Part shown: piece after piece, positions 1 through 9,065 of the stretch
Layout of the letters: each line of letters begins with the position of its first letter
Numbering within the stretch: the first letter of the stretch is position 1
Source: Bacteroidota bacterium
GTDB lineage: Bacteria > Bacteroidota > Bacteroidia > Chitinophagales > Saprospiraceae
Assembly: GCA_020160935.1 (NCBI GenBank)
Contig: JAIUPL010000009.1
Coordinates: forward strand, 62,001 to 126,000
Length of the DNA stretch: 64,000 bases
Direction: 5' to 3'
The notes under the pieces: model-generated
Database searches by the model: none
Told to the model about the DNA's origin: nothing
The model's input: the letters and a program-made list of their open reading frames with translations, nothing else
Position numbers and translations under genes: made by a program

Positions 1-1
1 A

Positions 2-1510
2 ACAACCAAGCGTATTCTCCAGCGCCCCGATTTCAAAGCCCGCTACGACAACTTTATTGGCGGTAAATGGATGGCGCCTGTGAAAGGCGAATATTTCGAC
101 AATATCTCGCCCATCGACGGGAAAGTATTCACACAGGCAGCGCGTTCTACCAAGGAAGACATCGAACTGGCGCTCGACGCCGCACACGAAGCATTCGCTT
201 CCTGGTCGAAAACCTCGGCAACTGTTCGCAGCAATATCCTGCTGAAAATTGCCGACCGGATGGAGCAAAACCTCGATTATTTGGCCCGCGTGGAAACGGT
301 CGACAACGGTAAACCCGTGCGCGAAACGCTGAATGCCGATATTCCGCTTTGCATCGACCATTTCCGCTACTATGCCGGAGTGATCCGCGCCGACGAGGGC
401 TCGATTGCCGAACTCGATGACATGACCCTGTCGATTAACCTGCACGAGCCCATTGGTGTTGTTGGCCAGATTATTCCATGGAATTTCCCGCTGCTCATGG
501 CTGCATGGAAAGTAGCCCCCGCACTGGCTGCCGGTTGCACGGTCGTGCTCAAACCCGCCGAACAAACCCCCACCAGCATCATGTGCCTGCTCGAACTGAT
601 TCAGGACGTGCTGCCTGCCGGCGTGCTCAATGTGGTTACAGGCTTTGGCGTAGAAGCCGGCAAACCACTCGCTTCCTCTCCTCGCGTCGCCAAGGTGGCT
701 TTCACCGGCGAAACCACCACGGGCCGTCTCATTCTCCAGTACGCTTCAGAAAACATCATCCCGGTGACCATGGAACTGGGTGGCAAATCGCCCAATATTT
801 TCTTCCCCAGCGTGCTGGAAGCCGACGACGAATACCTTGATAAAGCGGTGGAAGGCGCAGTGCTGTTTGCTTTCAATCAGGGTGAAGTATGTACCTGCCC
901 TTCGCGTATCCTCGTGCATGAGTCCATCTACGACAAATTCATGGAGAAAGTGGTGGCACGCGTGCGCAAAATCAAAATCGGCCATCCGCTCGACCCGGAA
1001 ACCATGCTGGGCGCACAGGCTTCCAACGATCAGTACGAGAAAATTCTCAACTACCTCAACATCGGCAAGCAGGAAGGCGCTGAAGTACTCACAGGTGGCG
1101 AAGCCCACCACCAAAACAGCGGCCTCGAAAATGGCTATTATATCCAGCCGACCGTGCTGAAAGGCAACAATAAAATGCGGGTGTTCCAGGAAGAAATTTT
1201 CGGCCCCGTGACTTGCGTGACGACTTTCAAAACCACAGAAGAGGCCATCCAGATCGCCAATGATACCTTCTATGGCCTCGGCGCCGGCGTGTGGACGCGC
1301 GACGCACACGAACTGTATCTGGTGCCACGTGCCATTCAGGCGGGCCGAGTGTGGGTGAATTGCTACCACGCTTACCCTGCACACGCACCGTTCGGCGGTT
1401 ATAAAAAATCCGGTTTTGGTCGCGAAACGCACAAAATGATGCTCAACCACTACCGGAATACGAAGAACATGCTGGTGTCGTATAACAAGAACAAGTTGGG
1501 CTTCTTCTAG
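2..1510 (+). CDS. NAD-dependent aldehyde dehydrogenase, ExaC/AldB type (5' end outside window)
   Basis: This enzyme oxidises short aldehydes such as acetaldehyde to the acid with NAD(P)+ in the cytoplasm. The frame is open from base 2, and codons 2-70 already read as ALDH N-terminal sequence ([10 protein letters not shown]), so the ATG at 71 is an internal Met and the true start lies upstream; 502 residues are visible against about 505 for the family. Seen motifs are the cofactor-site PWNFPL, the general-base segment MELGGKSPN and the nucleophile segment [12 protein letters not shown], whose double-Cys form is typical of the AldB/ExaC branch. The next gene is DUF779, a usual partner of this branch. 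A hairpin repeat starts two bases after the stop. The family is certain; the substrate is inferred. Confidence 0.93.
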   Translation, partial: TTKRILQRPDFKARYDNFIGGKWMAPVKGEYFDNISPIDGKVFTQAARSTKEDIELALDAAHEAFASWSKTSATVRSNILLKIADRMEQNLDYLARVETVDNGKPVRETLNADIPLCIDHFRYYAGVIRADEGSIAELDDMTLSINLHEPIGVVGQIIPWNFPLLMAAWKVAPALAAGCTVVLKPAEQTPTSIMCLLELIQDVLPAGVLNVVTGFGVEAGKPLASSPRVAKVAFTGETTTGRLILQYASENIIPVTMELGGKSPNIFFPSVLEADDEYLDKAVEGAVLFAFNQGEVCTCPSRILVHESIYDKFMEKVVARVRKIKIGHPLDPETMLGAQASNDQYEKILNYLNIGKQEGAEVLTGGEAHHQNSGLENGYYIQPTVLKGNNKMRVFQEEIFGPVTCVTTFKTTEEAIQIANDTFYGLGAGVWTRDAHELYLVPRAIQAGRVWVNCYHAYPAHAPFGGYKKSGFGRETHKMMLNHYRNTKNMLVSYNKNKLGFF

Positions 1511-1511
1511 T

Positions 1512-1716
1512 TTGGTTATTGGTTATCAGTTATTGGTTATTAGGGGTGGGTAAGGGATTATTTGTTCGTTAAGTTTGGCTTTCGTTATTTAGGAACCAAT
1601 CAAAGATGAAAGGCGCCCCCCATAACAAAAGCCAAACTTAACGAACAAATAATCCCTTACCCACCCCTAATAACCGATAACTGATAACAGATAACCAATA
1701 ACTGATAACAGATAAC
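1512..1716. repeat. Family C long inverted repeat (copy 1)
   Basis: The left arm is a degenerate heptamer series (GGTTATT, GGTTATC, AGTTATT) followed by TTAGGGGTGGGTAAGGG and then GTTAAGTTTGGCTTT. After a loop of roughly 30 nt the right arm returns the reverse complement and ends in the same heptamers. The paired core is over 50 nt with few mismatches. The element fills the whole space between the aldehyde dehydrogenase and DUF779 genes, which would otherwise look like an operon. TAAGTTTG, a match to the Bacteroidota -7 box, occurs in both directions in the core. Confidence 0.9.
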
Positions 1717-1722
1717 TAAAAC

Positions 1723-2082
1723 ATGGTTCCACGTGTCCTCATTACTGAAGCGGCTGCCGCCGTAGTCGATCGGCTGCGCGCCGAGAACGGGCCTTTGCTG
1801 TTTCACCAAAGCGGCGGTTGCTGCGACGGTTCCGCACCTATGTGCTTTCCCGCCGATGAATTTCGGGTGGGCGACAGCGATGTGCGGGTAGGAGAAATCA
1901 ATGGCTGTCCGTTTTACATGAACGATTTCCAGTTTGAATACTGGAAAAATATGCAACTCACCATCGACGTAGTGCCTGGCCGTGGCTCCAGTTTTTCGCT
2001 GGAAATACCCTTGGGCCTGCGTTTTATGGTGCTTTCGAGGTTGTTTACGGAAGAGGAGATCGGGAATCTGATGCCGGTTTAG
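1723..2082 (+). CDS. DUF779 domain protein
   Basis: A 119-residue protein of the DUF779 family, which is regularly found next to AldB/ExaC acetaldehyde dehydrogenases; its biochemical role is unknown. The sequence has the family's cysteine-rich segment SGGCCDGSAPMCFP at about residues 31-44 and a second short segment (GCPFYM), suggesting metal or thiol chemistry, although this is not proven. The ATG at 1723 lies just after the first family C hairpin, and the stop at 2080-2082 runs directly into the second one. It is co-directional with the dehydrogenase and presumably works with it, but the hairpin between them could process or attenuate a shared transcript. Confidence 0.88.
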   Translation: MVPRVLITEAAAAVVDRLRAENGPLLFHQSGGCCDGSAPMCFPADEFRVGDSDVRVGEINGCPFYMNDFQFEYWKNMQLTIDVVPGRGSSFSLEIPLGLRFMVLSRLFTEEEIGNLMPV

Positions 2083-2228
2083 TTATTAAGTTGTTGGTTA
2101 TTAAGTTATTAGGGATGGGTAAGGGGTTGTTGTCACTTATGCATGGCCACACTATCAGTGATGCCAAAAAATTTGTGACAACAACCCCTTACCCCTCCCT
2201 AATAACTTAATAACCAATAACTTAATAA
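2083..2228. repeat. Family C long inverted repeat (copy 2)
   Basis: The left arm has heptamers of the GTTATTA type, then AGGGATGGGTAAGGGGTTGTTGTCAC; the right arm is GTGACAACAACCCCTTACCCC plus TAATAACTTAATAACC-type units. It lies between convergent genes (DUF779 and the C1 peptidase) and touches both stop codons. The AGGGxTGGGTAAGGG core is shared with copy 1, while the inner stem differs. Confidence 0.9.
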
Positions 2229-3380
2229 CTACATCCCCAGTTTCTGCCGGATCGCCACCGGAATGGCGTCCTTGTGTACCATCATCGACATGGTTTTGTA
2301 GCGGAAATAAGGTTGGGAAACGTAGATATACCCGTTCATTTCCTTTTTCACGGTGCCCCAGGAGTTTTTCACGATGTAGTATTTCGTACCCGCCTGATCG
2401 GCCACCATACCCACGATGTGCATCCCGTGGTCGTCGGTGGTGGTCATTTCATCAAAAGCCATCTGGCGCTCTTCCGGCGTAACAATTTTTTCTTTTGCCG
2501 GTGTTTTCCACAGCGAATCGCGTTCGCCAGCGCCCATGTCTTCCCAGGCTTTAGCAGGCATAATGGCCATGCCTTCCTTGGCAGAGAATGTTTTTTCACT
2601 CACATCGCTGGCCCACACCACGGAGTAGCCTTTCGTCACGGCGTTTTCGGCCACCTGGCAAAATTCGTCGAGCGGGAGGTTGTAAAAGTTGCCATTCGAC
2701 CAGTTGTCCGACACTTCCAGCACAAAAGGTTTGTAATACGGGTGGTGCGTAAACGAGGTCATCACGACATAATCGTCGAGGTTGATACCCAGGCTTTGGA
2801 AATAGGTTTGCGGCGTGTATTGTTTACCCGCTATGCTGAAGGTTTCCGGTGGTGTGCCCATGTAGCCATCGAGCGCCCCTGCGTAGGCTTTTTTCCATTG
2901 CGTACTCAGTTTGCCATCGGGCATTTTCAGGAGTGCTTCGAGCATGGATTTCAGTACCGATTCCATTTCACCGTGTACGGGTTTGTCCTGACCTGTGGGG
3001 AAGCCCGTGTAGGCCGACTGCGGTACGATGCCGTATTTACGGATGAGTTGGAGCGCGTCATGCGTTTCTGCGCCCTGGCCGAAGGCCGTAGCACCCGAGC
3101 GGCGGATGTAATTTTCGGCGCGATCGAGGTAGCCGGCGCGCACGACGTACATTTCGCTCAGGTCGTACTGGCCCTTGCCCATGCGCAACAATTCGCTTTC
3201 AAAAAAAGAGTTGGCAGAATATACCCAGCATGTGCCGGATTTATACTGATTTTTGACATCGGTATTACCGATTTTTTTCAGCGTCACAAATTTGTAGCCA
3301 TTGAGTTCAGTTGGCAGTTCCTGAGCATACATGGCCGGAATAAACAGCAATGACAAAACAATTAGGCATAGTTTTTTCAT
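2229..3380 (-). CDS. C1-family cysteine peptidase (aminopeptidase C / bleomycin hydrolase type), exported
   Basis: A papain-fold peptidase of 383 residues. The start was placed at 3380 because MKKLCLIVLSLLFIPAMYAQ is a clear Sec signal peptide ending in the AQ cleavage form common in Bacteroidota; the longer reading adds 28 non-homologous residues. The catalytic Cys lies in SGTCWVYSANSFFESE, the His in DDHGMHIVG and the Asn in VKNSWG, with the usual C1 order. Bleomycin-hydrolase-type enzymes trim peptides from the N-terminus, and an exported form would act in the periplasm. Its stop touches the family C hairpin. It is divergent from the OmpA gene across about 100 bp. The family is sure; the precise peptidase specificity is inferred. 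Confidence 0.9.
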   Translation of the reverse strand: MKKLCLIVLSLLFIPAMYAQELPTELNGYKFVTLKKIGNTDVKNQYKSGTCWVYSANSFFESELLRMGKGQYDLSEMYVVRAGYLDRAENYIRRSGATAFGQGAETHDALQLIRKYGIVPQSAYTGFPTGQDKPVHGEMESVLKSMLEALLKMPDGKLSTQWKKAYAGALDGYMGTPPETFSIAGKQYTPQTYFQSLGINLDDYVVMTSFTHHPYYKPFVLEVSDNWSNGNFYNLPLDEFCQVAENAVTKGYSVVWASDVSEKTFSAKEGMAIMPAKAWEDMGAGERDSLWKTPAKEKIVTPEERQMAFDEMTTTDDHGMHIVGMVADQAGTKYYIVKNSWGTVKKEMNGYIYVSQPYFRYKTMSMMVHKDAIPVAIRQKLGM

Positions 3381-3479
3381 GATTTGGAAAAATATTGAAT
3401 TAAAAATTGTGGCCGAAAAATAAAAACTGCTGTTGTGCTCTTTTCTTTTGTTCGATGTTTCCACGAAAATAGACCTTCA

Positions 3480-4538
3480 ATGAAGATCATAGTCCCTCTT
3501 GCGTTGCTTTGTACGCTGGTAATGAGCCTGCCCGCTCAGTCTGTTTTTGATTCGCTGTACAGCGCTTCCTATATCGAACTATACTTCGCAACTGGAAAAG
3601 CCGACCTGAATGAGGAGGCACTGGTGCGGCTCGACAGCATTGCGACGCTATTTGGCAAAAACGACCGTTTCCGCCTGCTGCGTATCACAGCGCATACCGA
3701 CTCGATCGGTGAAAAAGGCAACAATGAATCGCTTGCCACACGCCGCGCCGAAGCCGTGCGCAAAGCCCTGGTACAACGAGGTATTGGGAGCGATAAAATC
3801 CAGACACGTGCATTCGGCGAACGAAGTCCGGTCACATCCAACAGTACCGAACCCGGCCGCCAGCGCAATCGCCGCGCTACAGTGGAGGCTGTTATGGCCG
3901 TACCCATGACTACTTTTAAAGGCCAGGTGCGCGATCGTGACACGGGCAAAGGCATTCAGGCACTGGTGAGTTTCCGTACCAAAACCCGCACCGACTCAAC
4001 CCGCACCGACTCTATCGGCCGATATGCCGTGCGCTTGCCGCGCGATTCTGTAGTCAAGGTAGAAGCAGTGGCTAAAAAATATTTTTTCGAAGATTTTACC
4101 ACCCGTATTTTCGGTAGCCCGGAATTGTATAAAAAATACAAAATCAGTACCGACATCGTGCTGCCTCCCGCCAAACCCGGCGAAAAAGCCGTGCTCCGCA
4201 ACCTGTTTTTTGTGGGCGACCAGGCCATTCTCCTGAAAATGTCGGAGCCAGAACTCCCCAGAATCCTGAAATTCATGCAGATCAACTCCGATTTGCATGT
4301 GGAAATCGCCGGCCATATCAACAAACCCGGCAACCCCATCCCCGCTCCAGACAAGAATGAAATGGATTTGTCTGTCAATCGCGCCCGACTGGTGTATGAT
4401 TACCTGCTCCAACACGGCATTTCTTCCGATCGGCTACATTACAAAGGCTACGGCAACTCGGAAATGATGTTTCCGAATGCGCTGGGTCCCAAAGAATCAG
4501 AACAGAATCGGCGGGTGGAAATCAGGGTACTACAATGA
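3480..4538 (+). CDS. Double OmpA-domain cell-envelope protein
   Basis: A 352-residue exported protein. The start at 3480 gives a signal peptide (MKIIVPLALLCTLVMSLPAQS). Residues about 30-135 form an OmpA-like peptidoglycan-binding domain (HTDSIG, NESLATRRAEAV, RNRRATVE). Residues about 140-225 look like a carboxypeptidase-regulatory-type beta sandwich (FKGQVRDRDTGKGIQALVSF). Residues about 235-352 form a second OmpA-like domain ending in QNRRVEIRVLQ. OmpA domains anchor envelope proteins to peptidoglycan; two in one chain flanking a sandwich is unusual but not unique. The longer reading from 3435 has no signal peptide and was rejected. It ends shortly before a family A hairpin that it shares with the convergent symporter gene. 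Confidence 0.85.
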   Translation: MKIIVPLALLCTLVMSLPAQSVFDSLYSASYIELYFATGKADLNEEALVRLDSIATLFGKNDRFRLLRITAHTDSIGEKGNNESLATRRAEAVRKALVQRGIGSDKIQTRAFGERSPVTSNSTEPGRQRNRRATVEAVMAVPMTTFKGQVRDRDTGKGIQALVSFRTKTRTDSTRTDSIGRYAVRLPRDSVVKVEAVAKKYFFEDFTTRIFGSPELYKKYKISTDIVLPPAKPGEKAVLRNLFFVGDQAILLKMSEPELPRILKFMQINSDLHVEIAGHINKPGNPIPAPDKNEMDLSVNRARLVYDYLLQHGISSDRLHYKGYGNSEMMFPNALGPKESEQNRRVEIRVLQ

Positions 4539-4550
4539 GTTGTCTGTGCG

Positions 4551-4678
4551 TAGTCCTGAGTCCCAAGTCCTAAGTCCGTAGAGTACACCTCGTTACCTTT
4601 GCATACCAATCAATGAATGCCAATATTAACAAGGTGTACTCTACGGACTTAGGACTCAGGACTTACCACTCAGGACTC
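4551..4678. repeat. Family A long inverted repeat (copy 1)
   Basis: The arms are AGTCCTG/AGTCCCA/AGTCCTA heptamers followed by GTCCGTAGAGTACACCT. The inner loop contains TTACCTTTGCAT (a TAnnTTTG match) and AATGCCAATATTAA. The right arm is the reverse complement with one heptamer replaced (TTACCACTCAGG). It lies between convergent genes, and the symporter's TGA (4677-4679) overlaps its right end. Confidence 0.92.
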
Positions 4679-6608
4679 AATACTGACTCAGTTTATCCCA
4701 CCACGTCCGTTTCATCACCATAAACACCACCGTCAGCAAGGCCAGCACGATACCCAGGCCGGCCCACTTGTTCAGGATGAGGTACATGGGCAGCAGCATG
4801 AGCAAAATCTGGCCGCTCATGCCCAAAAGGACATTCAGGATATTGACACCCAAATTGGGATTTTTCTGAAAAGTCGGATCTTCTGCAACCGCCATATCAT
4901 GTACGGGTTTCCAGAAACCCCAGGGGCGTACAGTTTTGTAAAAATTCAGGAGCGTTTCGGTGTTGGTGGGCGGCGCTGAATAGGTGCCGGCGATGCACGC
5001 AATCAATTGAATGACGAAAAACACCGGGAAGAAGTACAGCATGCGTGTCCCATCGAAATAGTGCGTCACCCCGCTCACCGACAAGGCAGGCGGAATAGCG
5101 CTGGCTACAATCCCTGCCAGCATACCGTAGAAATAACCGGTGGCATTGAAGCGCCACCAGTACCATTTCAGCACATTGGCGCATACAAAGCCGCCGTACA
5201 GGCCCGCGGTGATGATGTTGAAAATCATGTTTACGTCCTTGATCAGCAGCCCCAGCCCGACGCCGAAAGCCACCATTACCACGCCACTCAGGTAACTCAT
5301 GGTGATGATTTGCTGGCGCGGCGCATCCGGGCGCACATATTTCAGGTAAATGTCGTTCACCATATATGCCTGCGCTGCATTGAGCGTGCCGCTGAAGTTG
5401 CTCATAAAAGCACCCAGGAAACCCGCCAGTACCAGTCCGATCAGGCCCACGGGCAGGAATTTGCTGATAACCGCAGGCATAATACTTTCAAAATTGATGA
5501 TGCCGTCGGAGCCGGTTTGCAAGTTCAAGTCCTTGAAATACAGGATACCCAGTACGCACAGGCCCATCGTCATAAAATAACGAATCGGCATGAGAATGAC
5601 CGAAATAAACCCGCTCATTTTGCTGGCTTCTTCCGGACTGCGCGTGCTCAAAATTTTCTGGCAATCGTAGTTGGGCGCCGGGCCCGCCAGGCTTTTTAGT
5701 ACGCCACTGAAAAACATCATGCCTACAATGGCTGAAAACAGGCGGTATCCATCCTGCTGGAGTTTCACCGCAGCATCGTCGATCATTTGCGACCAGTCGA
5801 GCCCGAGTTCCGTGCCAAAGAAAGGCGTGTCCCAACCCAGTGGCACATGATTAAGCACCCCCGATGCATCGCCGCCCATGTGTTGCATGGCAATGATGCC
5901 CACACACAGGGAGCAAACAATCATGATCATGTATTTGATAAAATCGGCCAATACGATACCGTGCATGCCTCCGATGATGCTGTAGAAAGTGGCAACAAGG
6001 CAAATGAGTACGCCATAAAACTGCGCTGTATTCTGTTTGGATACCTGCAAGGCCGTATTAAAGGCATCCGAACCCGCAGGGAAGGCTGCTTCTCCATGAC
6101 TTAAAAACGGGAACACATCCTTCACACGCTCGTACGGGAGGAAGATTTGTAAAAATTCGCCGACGCCTACAAAGGCATAGGCCATATAGCCCACACACAA
6201 CAACAAGGCAAAAACAACCACGATGATATGGCTCTGCATAACGCCTTTGTCGTTCAGCCCAAAACGCGTGCCCAGCCATTCTGCGCCCGTCGTCGCATTG
6301 CTTCTTCGCAACCATCTGCTCAGGAATACCATCAAAAAAATCTGGTTGAACACGGGCCACATCCACGGAATCCACACGCTTTTGAAGCCGTACAAAAATG
6401 CCATACTTACCAGCAGCATCGTACCGCTGATATCGAACATATCGCTGGCATCGCTCAGGCCAAGCATATACCAGGGCAGGCTTTTTCCGCCCATCAGGTA
6501 GGCGTCTTTACTTTTTCTGGCCCGATTGCGCATGTAATAACCAAGCATTACCATCATCAAAAAATACGACAGGATGATGCTCAGATCGAGGGTAGAAAGT
6601 ACGTACAT
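4677..6608 (-). CDS. Sodium:solute symporter family transporter
   Basis: An integral membrane Na+-coupled symporter of the SSS family, 643 residues with about 13-15 hydrophobic segments. The start at 6608 (MYVLSTLDLSIILSYFLMM) puts the first membrane helix at the N-terminus as in the family; the longer reading adds 48 residues of non-membrane sequence. Family features are RKSKDAYLMGGKSLPWY after helix 1 and the unwound-helix region SDASDMFDISGT. The chain is longer than the roughly 500-residue classical members, with an extra C-terminal helix. The substrate is unknown; the neighbouring beta-glucosidase, divergently transcribed, makes a sugar or glycoside plausible. The stop codon sits inside the family A hairpin arm. 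Confidence 0.88.
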   Translation of the reverse strand: MYVLSTLDLSIILSYFLMMVMLGYYMRNRARKSKDAYLMGGKSLPWYMLGLSDASDMFDISGTMLLVSMAFLYGFKSVWIPWMWPVFNQIFLMVFLSRWLRRSNATTGAEWLGTRFGLNDKGVMQSHIIVVVFALLLCVGYMAYAFVGVGEFLQIFLPYERVKDVFPFLSHGEAAFPAGSDAFNTALQVSKQNTAQFYGVLICLVATFYSIIGGMHGIVLADFIKYMIMIVCSLCVGIIAMQHMGGDASGVLNHVPLGWDTPFFGTELGLDWSQMIDDAAVKLQQDGYRLFSAIVGMMFFSGVLKSLAGPAPNYDCQKILSTRSPEEASKMSGFISVILMPIRYFMTMGLCVLGILYFKDLNLQTGSDGIINFESIMPAVISKFLPVGLIGLVLAGFLGAFMSNFSGTLNAAQAYMVNDIYLKYVRPDAPRQQIITMSYLSGVVMVAFGVGLGLLIKDVNMIFNIITAGLYGGFVCANVLKWYWWRFNATGYFYGMLAGIVASAIPPALSVSGVTHYFDGTRMLYFFPVFFVIQLIACIAGTYSAPPTNTETLLNFYKTVRPWGFWKPVHDMAVAEDPTFQKNPNLGVNILNVLLGMSGQILLMLLPMYLILNKWAGLGIVLALLTVVFMVMKRTWWDKLSQY

Positions 6609-6905
6609 AGGTTGTTTTTCAAAAGAAGATTGAATCGTTTTGCTCCGTAAAAAAAGTAAATGTATAGGCAATGCCCCGCACGGGTATGCCTGAGTACCGC
6701 CCTGCTGCGCCATTTTGCCGAATTCTACCACCCTTTTACCTGAAAATGCCAAATAATTACGTGAGCCATCTCGAATTTTTGAGGATGTTTGGCCCGGCTA
6801 TGAAACACCCCATATTTTCGAAAAGGGATCGGGCATAGCCCAACAAAACATCCCGAAAAAACCCTGAATGCATCAACCGACAATCATTTTAACAAGCAAG
6901 CGATC
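6609..6905. other. Divergent control region between symporter and beta-glucosidase, with imperfect inverted repeat
   Basis: This 297-bp region has no gene. It must carry the promoters of both flanking genes, but no exact TAnnTTTG box was found. An imperfect inverted repeat has its left arm at 6783-6802 (GGATGTTT then GGCTATG) and its right arm at 6834-6853 (CATAGCCC then AACATCC). It lies about 50-120 bp before the glucosidase start and could be an operator or leader hairpin. Confidence 0.5.
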
Positions 6906-8288
6906 ATGCGTAAATCATTCCCCTCCGGATTCGTATGGGGTAGTGCCACCTCGGCATATCAGGTAGAAGGCGGCTGGAATGCCGACGGTAAAGGCCCTTC
7001 GATCTGGGACGTATTCTGTATGATTCCCGGAAAGGTCTGGAATAATGATAATGGTAATATTGCATGCGACCACTACCACCGGCTGGAAGAAGATGTGGCG
7101 CTGATGCAATCAATGGGGATCAAGGCTTATCGCTTTTCCATTTCCTGGCCGCGTATTTTGCCCGCCGGGCGTGGCGCCCTCAACCAGGCCGGTATCGATT
7201 TTTACAACCGGCTCATCGATGCACTACTGGCCGCTGGTATCGAACCCTGGGTGACACTTTACCACTGGGACCTGCCTGCAGCCCTCGAATTTGAAATAGA
7301 TGGCTGGCTGGGAGAGGAAATCCCCGAGGTTTTTGCCGAATACGCCGAACTGTGTTTTCGGCACTTCGGCGACCGGGTAAAAAACTGGATCACCATCAAT
7401 GAAGCATGGGTGGTGGCTATCCTGGGCTACGGGCACGGCGTGTTTGCTCCCGGCAAGGTGTCGAAAGATTTGCCTTACCGGGCAGGACACCAATTGCTGA
7501 AAGCCCATGCCCGCGCCGTAGAGGTGTACCGCACCCGCTATCAGGCGATACAAAACGGCAAAATCGGTATCACCAACAACTGCGACTGGCGCGAACCGCT
7601 CAGCGACAGCCCTGCCGACCGGGCTGCGGCCCAGCGCGCACTGGAGTTTTTTCTCGGCTGGTTTGCCGATCCGGTGTATAAAGGTGATTACCCCGACTGT
7701 ATGAAAGAAAGACTGGGCGAGCGCCTGCCGTCCTTTTCGCCCGAAGAAAAAGCGTTGCTAAAAGGCTCTTCCGATTTTTTCGGCCTCAATCACTACACCA
7801 CTATGTACGCTTCGGAAGCGAAGCCTGATGCTGGCTCTGGGAGTGTGTACGGCAATGGCGGCCTCTCGGAAGACCAGGATGTCGATCTGAGTGTTTCGCC
7901 CGATTGGGAAATGACGGATATGCAATGGGCCATTGTGCCCTGGGGCTGTCGGAAACTACTCGAATGGATTGCTGCACGGTATGACAACCCGCCTGTTTTT
8001 ATCACCGAAAATGGCTGCGCATTTGATCAGACACCTGTCAACGGGCAGGTGCAAGACGATGCCCGCATTCGTTTTTTTCAAGGCTATCTGACAGCAGTAC
8101 ACGAAGCCATTGAAAAGGGCGTGGATGTGCAGGGATATTTTATCTGGTCCTTGCTCGACAATTTTGAATGGGCGTCCGGTTATTCCAAAAAGTTCGGAAT
8201 AACCTGCATCGAGGAAGGTACCCTGAACAGGATACCCAAAGCATCGGCCCAATGGTATGGAGAGGTGGTGCGCAACAACGGGCTGTAA
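6906..8288 (+). CDS. GH1 family beta-glucosidase
   Basis: A 460-residue glycoside hydrolase family 1 enzyme that hydrolyses beta-glucosides such as cellobiose with retention of configuration. The N-terminal GFVWGSATSAYQVEGG is the GH1 signature, the acid/base Glu lies in TINEAW (the family usually has NEP), and the nucleophile Glu lies in FITENG near residue 365. The C-terminal YFIWSLLDNFEWASGYSKKFG is the conserved aglycone-site region. There is no signal peptide, so it is probably cytoplasmic and acts on imported disaccharides. It diverges from the sodium:solute symporter, which may supply the substrate. NEA in place of NEP is a small deviation and leaves the catalytic Glu intact. Confidence 0.95.
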   Translation: MRKSFPSGFVWGSATSAYQVEGGWNADGKGPSIWDVFCMIPGKVWNNDNGNIACDHYHRLEEDVALMQSMGIKAYRFSISWPRILPAGRGALNQAGIDFYNRLIDALLAAGIEPWVTLYHWDLPAALEFEIDGWLGEEIPEVFAEYAELCFRHFGDRVKNWITINEAWVVAILGYGHGVFAPGKVSKDLPYRAGHQLLKAHARAVEVYRTRYQAIQNGKIGITNNCDWREPLSDSPADRAAAQRALEFFLGWFADPVYKGDYPDCMKERLGERLPSFSPEEKALLKGSSDFFGLNHYTTMYASEAKPDAGSGSVYGNGGLSEDQDVDLSVSPDWEMTDMQWAIVPWGCRKLLEWIAARYDNPPVFITENGCAFDQTPVNGQVQDDARIRFFQGYLTAVHEAIEKGVDVQGYFIWSLLDNFEWASGYSKKFGITCIEEGTLNRIPKASAQWYGEVVRNNGL

Positions 8289-8321
8289 AAGGTTGTGCGC
8301 AGCACAGCAGGAAAACGGATT

Positions 8322-8915
8322 TTACCTGCCATAAACCGCCAGGTGGCGGGCAATATACTTGCCGATAATATCAAATTCCAGGTTGACGGCATCACCTGCC
8401 TTCAGTGCGTGGAAATTGGTGTGTTCCCAGGTGTAGGGAATAATGGCGACTGAAAAAAGGTCGTCGCGGGGTTCCACCACCGTCAGGCTCACACCATTGA
8501 TGCAAACAGAGCCTTTGTCGACGAGCAGGTGTTCAGGTGAAGGTAAATAGCGGAAGGTGTAGCGCCAGGAGCCACCAGTTTCCAGCACTTCCGTCACGAC
8601 CGCAGTGGTATCTACATGGCCCTGCACGATATGACCATCAAGCCGACCGCCCATGGGCAGGCACCTTTCCAGGTTGACACTTTTACCGACGGCCCAGGCG
8701 CCCAGGTTGGTGCGTTGCAGGGTTTCGTCGACGGCCGTCACCGTATGACACCCCTCTGCCAGCCCTACCACCGTGAGGCATACGCCGTCGTGGCTGACAC
8801 TCTGGTCAATTTTCAGTTCGCCTGAAATCGGGCTTTCCATCGTAAAATGTACGTTCAGCCTGTCCTTTTCGATACTTTTTACTTTGCCGAGGGCTTCTAT
8901 GATACCGGTAAACAT
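8322..8915 (-). CDS. ribE: Riboflavin synthase, alpha subunit
   Basis: Catalyses the last step of riboflavin synthesis, dismutating two 6,7-dimethyl-8-ribityllumazine molecules. The 197-residue chain shows the typical start MFTGIIEALGKV and two lumazine-binding repeats (about 1-97 and 98-190), each with a GVCLTVV or GVSLTVV segment, preceded in the second repeat by GHIVQGHVD. The length matches the family. No other riboflavin gene is adjacent. It converges with the beta-glucosidase across 33 bp. A family A hairpin lies directly upstream of its start (8924-9058), so its promoter must lie inside or beyond that element. No FMN riboswitch was recognised there. Confidence 0.96.
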   Translation of the reverse strand: MFTGIIEALGKVKSIEKDRLNVHFTMESPISGELKIDQSVSHDGVCLTVVGLAEGCHTVTAVDETLQRTNLGAWAVGKSVNLERCLPMGGRLDGHIVQGHVDTTAVVTEVLETGGSWRYTFRYLPSPEHLLVDKGSVCINGVSLTVVEPRDDLFSVAIIPYTWEHTNFHALKAGDAVNLEFDIIGKYIARHLAVYGR

Positions 8916-8923
8916 GTTTTTAA

Positions 8924-9058
8924 AGTCGTAAGTCCTGAGTCTTGAGTCCTAAGTCCGTATAGTACACCAGATTACTCTTGAGTGTTCTTAATTGAAGTGC
9001 CAAGGGTAATCAGGTGTACTCTATAGACTCAGGACTCAGGACTATCGACTCAGGACTC
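8924..9058. repeat. Family A long inverted repeat (copy 2)
   Basis: Heptamer arms (AGTCGTA, AGTCCTG, AGTCTTG, AGTCCTA), then a GTATAGTACACC core and a loop with TTACTCTTG and CAAGGGTAA, then the complementary arm ending GACTCAGGACT. It lies between the ribE start and the DUF937 stop, both on the minus strand. The core base change in GTATAG is partly mirrored by CTATAG on the other side. Confidence 0.92.
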
Positions 9059-9065
9059 TCATGAG

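Noticed and set aside
8924-9058. Family A hairpins as Rho-independent terminators
   Set aside because: There is no U-tract at either end, the stem is far longer than needed, some copies lie between divergent genes, and separate true terminators are present. A processing or attenuating role is still possible.
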